In this document: positions 8,017 to 15,954 of the stretch, piece after piece
How positions within the stretch are numbered: the first letter of the stretch is position 1
How the letters are laid out: every line of letters starts with the position of its first letter
NCBI RefSeq assembly: GCF_006538725.1
Contig: NZ_BJLQ01000003.1
Coordinates: 186,001-250,000, forward strand
Length of the DNA stretch: 64,000 bases
Source: Cellulomonas gelida
GTDB lineage: Bacteria; Actinomycetota; Actinomycetes; Actinomycetales; Cellulomonadaceae
Direction of reading: 5' to 3'
Position numbers and translations under genes: made by a program
Notes under the pieces: generated by a model
Databases searched by the model: none
Seen by the model: the letters and a program-made list of their open reading frames with translations, nothing else
What the model was told of the DNA's origin: nothing

Positions 8017-8045
8017 TTGTGCAGGTCATCCCTCGCCGCGACAAT
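8017..8045 (+). promoter_or_regulatory. Candidate promoter of the first GTPase operon
   Basis: TTGTGC (8017-8022) and GACAAT (8040-8045) are spaced by 17 bp, a sigma-70-like arrangement. The GTG at 8053 lies seven bases after the -10, at the expected transcription start, which suggests a leaderless mRNA and helps choose that start. Confidence 0.5.
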
Positions 8046-8052
8046 GGACGCC

Positions 8053-9843
8053 GTGAGCGTCCGGCCCGACACGACGGCAGCACAGCCCGCGGGAGACGCC
8101 CCGGCGGGCGCAGCCGCGAGCCTGCTGACCGACGGTCCGGCAGGCGGTGGGGCACGTCATGCCCTCCCGGAGGTCGAGGACGCCGACCGGCGCGCCGGTC
8201 GCCACACCGCCGACGACCCGCGCTCGATCCTCGCCCGGCCGCTCGCCGCGGGCTCGTTGCTCGACGCCGTGCGGGACCTGCGACGCGACGTCGAGGAGAC
8301 CAGCTTCCCGCTCGACCTCCCGGGGACGGACGCCGCGCGCGCCTCCCGGGCACGCCTCGTCGACCAGCTCGGCGAGCACCTCGTGCCGCGCCTGACGGAG
8401 CTGTCGGCGCCGGCCGTCGTCGTCGTCGCCGGTTCGACGGGTGCGGGCAAGTCGACGCTGGTCAACTCGATCGTCGGGCGCGAGGTCACGACCGCGGGCG
8501 TGCTGCGGCCGACGACGCGCGAACCCGTCCTCGTGCACCACCCGGGCGACGCCGACCTGCTCGAGGCGCACCCGCTGGTCGGCACCGCGCAGGCGGTCGC
8601 CGACGAGGCCGTGCCGCGCGGGATCGCGCTGCTCGACGCACCCGACCTGGACTCGGTGCTCGACGCCAACCGCGACTCCGCGCACCGGCTGCTCGAGGCG
8701 GCCGACCTGTGGCTGTTCGTCACGACCGCCGCGCGCTACGGCGACGCGCTGCCGTGGCGCGTGCTGCAGGACGCGGTGGCCCGCGGGGCGTCGATCGCGA
8801 TGGTGCTCAACCGCGTGCCCCCGGCGTCGCTGCCCGCGGTTCGCGGCGACCTGCTCGCACGGCTGCGCGAGCACGGCCTCGCCGGGTCTCCGCTGTTCGT
8901 GGTGCCCGACCAGGGTCCGCACGAGGGGCCGCTCGAGCCGCGCGTCGTGGCGCCCGTGCAGCGCTGGCTGCTCATGCTCGCGGGCCCGGACCGGGCGCGC
9001 GCGGTGATCGGGCGCACGCTGCGCGGGTCGCTGACCGCGCTGCGCGCCTGGGTCGACGAGCTGGCCGAGGCCGTGCAGGACCAGGCCGACGCCGCGGCGC
9101 ACGTGGGCACGCTGCTCGACGAGGCCGTCGTCGAGCCGCTCGGACGCGCGAGCGCGGCGGTGGCGAGCGGCGACGTGTCCCGGGGCGCCGTGGGCGTCCG
9201 ATGGGCCGAGCTGACCTCGCCGCGCGGCGCGATCGGCTCGGTGGTGCGCGGCGGCAAGGTGCGCGGCTCGGGTCGTCGGCAGGCCGAGCGCGAGCACGCG
9301 ATCGACGCGTTGCGCTCCGAGGTCACGCATGCCGCGACCGCCGTGCTGACCGCCGCCGCGCGCGACGCCGACCGTGACCTGCGGGCCGCGCTCGCCGACG
9401 GCCCGCCGGGAGCGGTCGCCGTGCTCGCCCGGTGGGCGCCGCGGCCGACCGGACCGGACGGCGCCTCCGAGCAGGCGGCGCGCGCGTGGGTGGGCCAGGG
9501 TGTGCGCGCGGTACGCGCAGCGCTCGCGGACGCCGGCGTGGACCCCGCGACGCGCAAGCGACGCGAGAAGGCGGTCAAGGCGCTCGGCGAGGAGTCGCTC
9601 GCGTCGGTGGCGCTCGCCGCCGCGGCGGGCCTGGACGACGCACGCGAGACGCTCGCGACGCTCGTCGGACCGGACGCCCAGGCAGTGGTGAGCGACCTGC
9701 GCGACGACCTCGACCGACGCGCGCGTGCCCGCGTCGCGCTCGTGCGCGCGGAGGCCGCCGGACCGCTGGCCGACCCCGACCTCGCCTCCGACGCCGCGTC
9801 GCGCCTGCGCCTGCGGCTCGCCGTGATCAAGGGACTCACATGA
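8053..9843 (+). CDS. Dynamin-family GTPase, A-type, copy 1
   Basis: A 596-residue GTPase. The G domain follows an N-terminal segment of about 100 residues: P-loop GSTGAGKS (127-134, K133), the switch region GVLRPTTREPVLVHHP, the DxxG-position motif LLDAPDLDSV, then ADLWLFVTTAARYGDALPW and VLNRVP. The remainder is Ala/Arg-rich helix, as in dynamin-like proteins, but unlike copy 2 it has no hydrophobic hairpin and ends at AVIKGLT. The frame is open to 8008 and an ATG lies at 8044, but that ATG overlaps the likely -10, so GTG 8053 is preferred. Its stop overlaps the next start (ATGA). It resembles the A member of paired actinobacterial dynamin operons (Streptomyces DynA/DynB); that equivalence is inferred. 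Confidence 0.83.
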   Translation: MSVRPDTTAAQPAGDAPAGAAASLLTDGPAGGGARHALPEVEDADRRAGRHTADDPRSILARPLAAGSLLDAVRDLRRDVEETSFPLDLPGTDAARASRARLVDQLGEHLVPRLTELSAPAVVVVAGSTGAGKSTLVNSIVGREVTTAGVLRPTTREPVLVHHPGDADLLEAHPLVGTAQAVADEAVPRGIALLDAPDLDSVLDANRDSAHRLLEAADLWLFVTTAARYGDALPWRVLQDAVARGASIAMVLNRVPPASLPAVRGDLLARLREHGLAGSPLFVVPDQGPHEGPLEPRVVAPVQRWLLMLAGPDRARAVIGRTLRGSLTALRAWVDELAEAVQDQADAAAHVGTLLDEAVVEPLGRASAAVASGDVSRGAVGVRWAELTSPRGAIGSVVRGGKVRGSGRRQAEREHAIDALRSEVTHAATAVLTAAARDADRDLRAALADGPPGAVAVLARWAPRPTGPDGASEQAARAWVGQGVRAVRAALADAGVDPATRKRREKAVKALGEESLASVALAAAAGLDDARETLATLVGPDAQAVVSDLRDDLDRRARARVALVRAEAAGPLADPDLASDAASRLRLRLAVIKGLT

Positions 9844-11324
9844 GCGTGCCGACGACGAGCGTGGCGGTGGGTGAACAGACCCGGGCGCTGCAGGCGCGGG
9901 TCGGGGCGCTCGAGGACGCGCTGGACGAGGGCGGCACGCGGCTCGACGCGGACGGCGTCGCCGAGGCCCGTGCCGCGATCGCCCGGCTGCGCGAACGTCT
10001 CGAGCTCGGGGTGGACCACACCGTGGTGGCGCTCGCGGGCGGGACCGGCTCGGGCAAGTCCAGCCTGTTCAACCGGATCTCCGGGCTGCAGTTCGCCGAG
10101 GTCGGCGTGCGCCGCCCGACGAGCTCGCAGGTCACGGCATGCGTCTGGGGGCCGGGAGGCGACGCCGTGCTCGACTGGCTCGGTGTGCACGCCGAGCTGC
10201 GGATCCAGCGCGAGAGCCTGCTCGACGGCGAGACCGAGGCCCCGCTGCGCGGGCTCGTCCTGCTCGACCTGCCGGACCACGACTCCGTCGAGCCCGCGCA
10301 CCGCGAGGTCGTCGACCGCCTGCTGCCGCAGGCCGACCTGCTCGTCTGGGTGGTCGACCCGCAGAAGTACGCCGACGAGGCGCTGCACGCGGGCTACCTA
10401 CGCGCGCTCGCGGGCCAGGACACCTCCATGCTCGTCGTGCTCAACCAGGTCGACACCGTGCGCGAGGAGCAGCGCGAGTCGCTGCTCGCCGACGTGTCGC
10501 GGCTGCTCGCCGACGACGGCCTGCCCGACGTGCCCGTGGTCGCGGCCTCCGCGGAGACCGACGAGGGCGTGCCCGAGCTGCGCTCGGGCCTCGCGGCCGT
10601 GGTCGCGGGCCGGTCGCTCGCGGCGCGTCGGGCCGAGCAGGAGGTCACGGCGACCGCGCGTCGGCTCACCGAGGGCGTCGCGACGCGCGAGCCCGCACCG
10701 GCCGCGCTCGCGACCGGGCCGATCGTGTCCGCCCTCGCCGAGGCCTCCGGGATGGACGCCGTGACCGATGCCGTGGCGGCGGCCGTGCGCGGCCGTGGCG
10801 TGCGGGTCCCGCAGATCGTGCCGGTGCACCCGGACGCGGTGCGCCTCGCGCGCGACTCGTGGCTCGCGGGCGCGACCGCGGACCTGCCCGCGCTGTGGGC
10901 GCGCGCGGTGCGCGAGCGGGTCGCGAGCGCGCAGGACCTGGGCCGGCACCTCGGCGAGGCGCTCGGCGACGTCACGGTGACCGTGCGCCGCTCGCGCGCC
11001 GCTGCGCTGCTGACGGGCCTGGGGGCGGTGCTCGGCCTGGCGGCGCTCGTCGTCGGCGGGATCGGCGTGGGCGAGCTGGTCGGCGGCAGGGGAGTGGGCG
11101 TCGCGCTCGAGATCGGGGTCGCGTGCGGCGTCCTCGCGGTGGTGAGCGTCGTGGTCGCCCGGCTCGTGCGCGGCCGTGCGGCGCAGCGCAGCAGCCAGCG
11201 CGTGCGCGACGAGGGCCGGGCCGCGATCGAGGAGGTCGCGAGACGCGACCTCGTCCAGCCCGCCGCCGAGGTCGTGGCCGAGCACCGGCGCGTGCGCGGC
11301 CTGCTCGAGGCCGCGCGCGGCTGA
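9840..11324 (+). CDS. Dynamin-family membrane GTPase, B-type, copy 1
   Basis: A 494-residue GTPase translationally coupled to the gene before it through a 4-base ATGA overlap. P-loop GGTGSGKS (67-74, K73) is followed by VGVRRPTSSQ, LVLLDLPDHDSVEPAH (DxxG region), DLLVWVVDPQKYAD and VLNQVDTV (NxxD guanine motif). Near the C terminus two membrane spans (about residues 382-408 and 418-445) surround a short loop, then a basic helical tail follows. It probably pairs with the A-type partner on the membrane, as dynamin-like pairs do in sporulating actinobacteria; the role here is unknown. The closest relative in the window is the B-type copy at 15951. Confidence 0.85.
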   Translation: MSVPTTSVAVGEQTRALQARVGALEDALDEGGTRLDADGVAEARAAIARLRERLELGVDHTVVALAGGTGSGKSSLFNRISGLQFAEVGVRRPTSSQVTACVWGPGGDAVLDWLGVHAELRIQRESLLDGETEAPLRGLVLLDLPDHDSVEPAHREVVDRLLPQADLLVWVVDPQKYADEALHAGYLRALAGQDTSMLVVLNQVDTVREEQRESLLADVSRLLADDGLPDVPVVAASAETDEGVPELRSGLAAVVAGRSLAARRAEQEVTATARRLTEGVATREPAPAALATGPIVSALAEASGMDAVTDAVAAAVRGRGVRVPQIVPVHPDAVRLARDSWLAGATADLPALWARAVRERVASAQDLGRHLGEALGDVTVTVRRSRAAALLTGLGAVLGLAALVVGGIGVGELVGGRGVGVALEIGVACGVLAVVSVVVARLVRGRAAQRSSQRVRDEGRAAIEEVARRDLVQPAAEVVAEHRRVRGLLEAARG

Positions 11325-11461
11325 CCGCGATCCGACCCCAGCCCCGACCGTCGTCGCCCTCGTCCCCAGACCCGGACGCCGCCACCCCGCTCGCCGCCCT
11401 CCGGCCGCGAGGCTGCGGGCACGCGCTCCGAACTCACGGGGCCACCGCGCAGGGAGGCAGC

Positions 11462-12055
11462 ATGAGCAACGGGACCCTCGACCTCACGGTCACGGGGTGG
11501 GTCGGCAGCGAGGTCACGACGCTGCCCGCACAGGACGGGCGGGCGGCGTACACGACGTTCCGTCTCGGCAGCACGCGTCGCTGGTGGAACCGGCAGACGG
11601 GGCAGTGGCAGGACTCGCAGACCGAGTGGTTCCAGGTCAAGGCGTGGCGTGCGCTCGCGGTCAACGCTGGGCTCTCGCTGCGCAAGGGCGTGCCGGTCGT
11701 GGTGCAGGGGCGGCTCTCCACACGCGAGTGGCAGGACCAGGGCGGCGCGCTGCGCACGTCGCTGGTCCTCGAGGCCACCGCGATCGGCATCGACCTCAGC
11801 TTCGGGACGGTCGGCCCGTTCCAGAGGACGCTGTCCGGCGTCGCCACGCAGTCGCCCGACGAGGTGCGCGACGAGCGCCCGGTCGACCTCTCGCGTCTCG
11901 CCGAGGTGGCCGACGGGACCGCGCGTGACGAGCGGCTCGTCGACGAGAGCGACGTGCTCCGGTTCGAGGACCGTGACGACCTGACGGGTGACTCTGCGGC
12001 TGACCCGGCCGTGGGCGACGCCGAGCTCGTCGCAGGAGGGCTCGGCGGTCGGTGA
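11462..12055 (+). CDS. Single-stranded DNA-binding protein paralogue
   Basis: A 197-residue OB-fold protein of the SSB family. LDLTVTGWVGSEVTTL, YTTFRLGSTRRWW, WFQVKAWRALAVNA, KGVPVVVQGRLSTREW and SLVLEATAIGIDLSFG cover the whole OB fold (residues 1-115). The remainder is acidic and low in complexity. It lacks the Asp-Asp-Asp-Ile-Pro-Phe tip through which replicative SSB recruits partners and instead ends GGLGGR, so this is more likely an accessory SSB (SsbB-like) than the replicative one. ATG at 11462 has AGGGAGG six bases upstream. It lies between the two GTPase operons. Confidence 0.85.
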   Translation: MSNGTLDLTVTGWVGSEVTTLPAQDGRAAYTTFRLGSTRRWWNRQTGQWQDSQTEWFQVKAWRALAVNAGLSLRKGVPVVVQGRLSTREWQDQGGALRTSLVLEATAIGIDLSFGTVGPFQRTLSGVATQSPDEVRDERPVDLSRLAEVADGTARDERLVDESDVLRFEDRDDLTGDSAADPAVGDAELVAGGLGGR

Positions 12056-12089
12056 GCGTCTAGGCTGGGGCACCGCGACCCGACGACGA

Positions 12090-12121
12090 CCGGCCCGCAC
12101 GTCCGCGACGTGCGCGGCCGG
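12090..12121 (+). terminator. Hairpin after the ssb paralogue
   Basis: CGCACGTC/GACGTGCG with three loop bases, extended past a one-base bulge by CCGGCC/GGCCGG, lies 35 bp after the ssb stop. It is the first of two hairpins before ettA and probably ends the ssb transcript. Confidence 0.6.
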
Positions 12122-12139
12122 CGTCGACGGGTGATCGCC

Positions 12140-12162
12140 GATCGCGCCCCGAGGGCGCGATC
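12140..12162 (+). terminator. Second hairpin before ettA
   Basis: GATCGCGCCC and GGGCGCGATC form a perfect 10-bp stem with a 3-base loop (CGA), 37 bp upstream of the ettA start. It could be a second terminator for ssb or a structured part of the ettA leader. Confidence 0.5.
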
Positions 12163-12198
12163 CCCAGAACCCGAGCATCGAGGCGGAGAACCGAGCCA

Positions 12199-13881
12199 GT
12201 GGCTGAGTTCATCTACAGCATGTACAAGGCGCGCAAGGCGCACGGAGACAAGGTCATCCTCGACGACGTCTCCCTCAACTTCCTGCCCGGCGCCAAGATC
12301 GGCGTCGTCGGGCCGAACGGCGCGGGCAAGTCCACGATCCTGAAGATCATGGCCGGGCTGGACCAGCCGTCGAACGGCGAGGCCCGCCTGAGCCCCGGGT
12401 ACACGGTCGGCATCCTGCAGCAGGAGCCGCCGCTCAACGACGACAAGACGGTCCTCGGCAACGTCGAGGAGGGCGTGGCCGAGATCAAGGGCAAGCTCGA
12501 CCGCTACAACGAGATCTCCGCCCTGATGGCCGAGCCGGACGCCGACTTCGACGCCCTGCTGGTCGAGATGGGGCAGCTCCAGGAGGCGATCGACGCGGCC
12601 GACGCGTGGGACCTCGACGCCCAGCTCGAGCAGGCCATGGACGCGCTGCGCTGCCCGCCCGCGGACGCCGACGTCAAGATCCTCTCGGGCGGTGAGCGGC
12701 GCCGCGTCGCGCTGTGCAAGCTCCTGCTCGAGAAGCCGGACCTGCTGCTGCTCGACGAGCCCACGAACCACCTGGACGCCGAGTCCGTGCAGTGGCTCGA
12801 GCAGCACCTGAAGTCGTACGCGGGCGCCATCCTGGCCGTCACGCACGACCGGTACTTCCTCGACAACATCGCCGAGTGGATCTGCGAGGTCGACCGCGGT
12901 CGCCTCTACCCGTACGAGGGCAACTACTCGACCTACCTGGAGAAGAAGCAGGAGCGCCTGCAGGTCCAGGGCAAGAAGGACGCCAAGCTCGCCAAGCGCC
13001 TCAAGGAGGAGCTGGAGTGGGTGCGGTCGAACGCCAAGGGCCGCCAGACGAAGTCCAAGTCCCGCCTCGCCCGCTACGAGGAGATGGCGGCCGAGGCCGA
13101 GCGCACGCGCAAGCTCGACTTCGAGGAGATCCAGATCCCGCCGGGCCCGCGCCTGGGCAGCCTCGTCCTCGAGGCGACCAAGCTGGAGAAGGGCTTCGAC
13201 GGGCGCACGCTCATCGACGGTCTGAGCTTCACGCTGCCGCGCAACGGCATCGTCGGCGTGATCGGCCCGAACGGAGTCGGCAAGACGACGCTGTTCAAGA
13301 CGATCGTGGGGCTCGAGCCGCTCGACGGCGGCGAGCTCAAGATCGGCGAGACCGTCTCGATCTCGTACGTCGACCAGTCGCGTGGCGGCATCGACCCCAA
13401 GAAGACGCTGTGGGAGGTCGTGTCCGACGGGCTCGACTTCCTCAAGGTGGGCAACGTCGAGATCCCGTCGCGCGCCTACGTCGCGTCGTTCGGGTTCAAG
13501 GGGCCGGACCAGCAGAAGCCCGCGGGCGTCCTGTCGGGTGGTGAGCGCAACCGTCTCAACCTCGCGCTCACGCTCAAGCAGGGCGGCAACCTGCTGCTGC
13601 TCGACGAGCCGACCAACGATCTCGACGTCGAGACCCTCGGGTCGCTCGAGAACGCGCTGCTCGAGTTCCCCGGCTGCGCCGTGGTGGTCTCCCACGACCG
13701 GTGGTTCCTCGACCGGGTCGCGACGCACATCCTCGCCTACGAGGGCACCGAGGAGGACCCGGCGAACTGGTACTGGTTCGAGGGCAACTTCGCGTCCTAC
13801 GAGGAGAACAAGATCTCGCGCCTCGGCGCCGACGCGGCGCGTCCGCACCGCGTGACGTACCGCAAGCTGCGTCGCGACTGA
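12199..13881 (+). CDS. ettA: Energy-dependent translational throttle EttA (ABC-F ATPase)
   Basis: A 560-residue cytoplasmic ABC-F protein that binds the ribosomal E site and gates translation according to ATP/ADP. The first ABC domain has GPNGAGKST (38-46), LSGGERRRVALC and LLLLDEPTNHLD; the linker and arm region (about 245-320) holds many Lys/Arg residues; the second domain has GPNGVGKTT, LSGGERNRLNLA and LLLLDEPTNDLD. There are no membrane spans. The length and the final KLRRD are typical of actinobacterial EttA. GTG at 12199 is preceded by GGAG about 11 bases upstream. Confidence 0.95.
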   Translation: MAEFIYSMYKARKAHGDKVILDDVSLNFLPGAKIGVVGPNGAGKSTILKIMAGLDQPSNGEARLSPGYTVGILQQEPPLNDDKTVLGNVEEGVAEIKGKLDRYNEISALMAEPDADFDALLVEMGQLQEAIDAADAWDLDAQLEQAMDALRCPPADADVKILSGGERRRVALCKLLLEKPDLLLLDEPTNHLDAESVQWLEQHLKSYAGAILAVTHDRYFLDNIAEWICEVDRGRLYPYEGNYSTYLEKKQERLQVQGKKDAKLAKRLKEELEWVRSNAKGRQTKSKSRLARYEEMAAEAERTRKLDFEEIQIPPGPRLGSLVLEATKLEKGFDGRTLIDGLSFTLPRNGIVGVIGPNGVGKTTLFKTIVGLEPLDGGELKIGETVSISYVDQSRGGIDPKKTLWEVVSDGLDFLKVGNVEIPSRAYVASFGFKGPDQQKPAGVLSGGERNRLNLALTLKQGGNLLLLDEPTNDLDVETLGSLENALLEFPGCAVVVSHDRWFLDRVATHILAYEGTEEDPANWYWFEGNFASYEENKISRLGADAARPHRVTYRKLRRD

Positions 13882-13902
13882 CGCGCGCGGGCACACGCCC
13901 CA

Positions 13903-13954
13903 CGAGCACATCAGGTGCCCCGGTCCGCTCCTCGGGCCGGGGCACCCGTGCTCG
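13903..13954 (+). terminator. Long hairpin terminator after ettA
   Basis: GGTGCCCCGG (13914-13923) pairs with CCGGGGCACC (13937-13946), and the outer CGAGCAC (13903-13909) pairs with GTGCTCG (13948-13954). It ends two bases before the -10-like element of the next gene, cleanly separating ettA from the second GTPase operon. Confidence 0.8.
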
Positions 13955-13968
13955 GGCAGACTGGCCAC

Positions 13969-15954
13969 GTGCCAGAACCCGAGGTCGCGGGCCCGTCCGG
14001 CGCCTCTGACGACGTCACCGGCGCTGCGCTCGTCGCCGCGCTCGAGCGGCTGCGCAGCCGCCTCGTGGCGCTCGAGCTCCCGCTGGACGCCCCGGGCGTC
14101 GAGCAGGCGAGGGCCGACCGGGCCGCGGCGATCGACCAGCTCGACGACTACCTGCTGCCGCGGCTGCGCGCGCACAGCGCCCCGCTGCTCGTCGTCGTCG
14201 GCGGCTCGACCGGCGCCGGGAAGTCGACGCTCGTGAACTCGCTGCTCGGCGAGCAGGTGTCCGCGCCGGGCGTGCTGCGGCCCACGACGCGCGCGCCGGT
14301 CCTGGTGCACCACCCGCTCGACGAGCGGTGGTTCTCGACCGATCGCGTCCTGCCCGGGCTGCCGCGCGTGGCGGCGTCCCGGTCGTCGTCGGGCACGGTC
14401 CGGCCCGAGGTCGGTCGGCCGGACGCCGCCGACGACGACGGTGCCGCCCACGGCCGCGCGCTGCGCCTCGTCGCGTCCGACGCGCTGCCGCCGGGCCTCG
14501 CGCTGCTCGACGCGCCCGACGTCGACTCGGTCGAGGTCGCCAACCGCGTGCTCGCGAGCCAGCTCCTCGACGCGGCCGACCTGTGGCTCTTCGTGACGAC
14601 CGCGGCCCGCTACGCCGACGCGGTGCCGTGGGAGCTCCTGCACCGGGCCGTGCAGCGCCACGCGCAGGTCGCGCTCGTGGTCGACCGCGTGGACCCCGGA
14701 GCGCGCGCCGCGAGCGACGACCTGCGCCGCATGATGCAGGAGAACGGGCTCGAGCAGGCCCCGCTGTTCGTCGTCGCCGAGGCAGCGCTCGTCGAGGGGC
14801 TGCTGCCCCCGGAGGCGGTCGCGGAGGTCGCGACGTGGCTGACCGCGCTGGGCGCGGACGCTCCCGCCCGCGAGGCCGTCGCGCGCGCGACCCGCGACGG
14901 CGTCGTGGACGACCTCGCCGGGCGCGCGCAGAGCATCGCGGCCGCGGGCGATGCGCAGGTCGCGGCCGACACCCGGCTGCGCGGCGCCGTCGCCGGCGCG
15001 TACGGGGACGCGGCGGCGACGGTCCGCGAGGCGACGTCCGACGGCGCGATGCTGCGTGGCGAGGTGCTCGCCCGCTGGCAGGACCTCGTCGGGACGGGCG
15101 ATCTGCTGCGCTCGGTCGAGGAGGGCGTCGGGCGGTTCCGCGACGCCGTCGGGAGGTTCTTCCGGGGTCGGCCGACGCCGGTCCCGCCCGTCGAGCATGC
15201 CATCGCGGTGGGGCTCGCGGCGATCGTGCTGGATGCGGCCGACGAGGCGGCCGAGCGCGCGCACGCGGCCTGGCGGGGCGACCCGGCGGGTGCCGCGCTG
15301 CTGACCGGGCTCGACCTGGCGCGCGGCTCGGCGGGCCTGCGCGGCCGCGTCGACGCCGAGATCCGCGCGTGGCAGTCCGACGTGCTCGCGCTCGTGACCG
15401 ACCAGGGCGCGGCGCGTCGCGGGACCGCGCGCGGGCTCTCGTTCGGCGTCAACGCGCTCGGCGTGAGCCTCATGGTGCTCGCGTTCGCCTCGACCGGCGG
15501 GGTGACGGGCGTCGAGGTCGGCATCGCCGGCGGCACCGCGATCGTCGCGCAGCGGCTGCTCGAGGCGGTGTTCGGCGACGACGCGGTGCGCCGGCTCACG
15601 GTCCAGGCCCGCGACCTGCTCGACGCGCGCGTCCAGCGGCTGCTCGACGACGAGGCCACGCGCTTCACGGCCCAGCTCGACGCGCTCGGCGCCGCCGACG
15701 CTCGGGGCGACGCGCTGCGGGACGCGGGTCGCGACGTGGCGCACGCGGCGCGCGCGGAGCGGGCGAGCCGACCGGCCGTGGCGAGGACCGCGACGCCCGC
15801 GGGCGGTGGACGCGCGCTGCGCGGCGCAGGGCAGGGTGCCGGGCAGGGCGCCGGGGCCGGGCCCGCCGAGTCCGGGCACCCGGGGGAGGGCGACGCGCGC
15901 ACAGGGCTGTGGCAGCGGCTGTTCGGGCGGCGGACGCGAGGTGAGGACGCGTGA
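13969..15954 (+). CDS. Dynamin-family GTPase, A-type, copy 2
   Basis: A 661-residue GTPase homologous to the gene at 8053. P-loop GGSTGAGKS (K85), GVLRPTTRAPVLVHHP, LLDAPDVDSVEVAN and ADLWLFVTTAARYADAVPW repeat the signature of copy 1. Unlike copy 1 it carries a hydrophobic region at about residues 485-525 (VNALGVSLMVLAFASTGG and following), which could insert in the membrane, and a Gly/Ala-rich tail. GTG 13969 lies six bases after CAGACT (13957-13962), which suggests a leaderless mRNA. The stop overlaps the start of the B-type partner by four bases. Probably a membrane-remodelling or division-related GTPase; the function is not proven. Confidence 0.85.
   Translation: MPEPEVAGPSGASDDVTGAALVAALERLRSRLVALELPLDAPGVEQARADRAAAIDQLDDYLLPRLRAHSAPLLVVVGGSTGAGKSTLVNSLLGEQVSAPGVLRPTTRAPVLVHHPLDERWFSTDRVLPGLPRVAASRSSSGTVRPEVGRPDAADDDGAAHGRALRLVASDALPPGLALLDAPDVDSVEVANRVLASQLLDAADLWLFVTTAARYADAVPWELLHRAVQRHAQVALVVDRVDPGARAASDDLRRMMQENGLEQAPLFVVAEAALVEGLLPPEAVAEVATWLTALGADAPAREAVARATRDGVVDDLAGRAQSIAAAGDAQVAADTRLRGAVAGAYGDAAATVREATSDGAMLRGEVLARWQDLVGTGDLLRSVEEGVGRFRDAVGRFFRGRPTPVPPVEHAIAVGLAAIVLDAADEAAERAHAAWRGDPAGAALLTGLDLARGSAGLRGRVDAEIRAWQSDVLALVTDQGAARRGTARGLSFGVNALGVSLMVLAFASTGGVTGVEVGIAGGTAIVAQRLLEAVFGDDAVRRLTVQARDLLDARVQRLLDDEATRFTAQLDALGAADARGDALRDAGRDVAHAARAERASRPAVARTATPAGGGRALRGAGQGAGQGAGAGPAESGHPGEGDARTGLWQRLFGRRTRGEDA

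Noticed and set aside
8008-8052. Upstream GTG 8008 or ATG 8044 as start of the first GTPase
   Set aside because: Neither has a ribosome site, and ATG 8044 overlaps a good -10 element whose start point falls at GTG 8053.
11434-15879. Very long minus-strand open frame (1481 codons) opposite ssb, ettA and GTPase A2
   Set aside because: It is a GC-bias shadow of plus-strand genes with clear motifs; its translation is Arg/Ala/Gly-rich with no domain.
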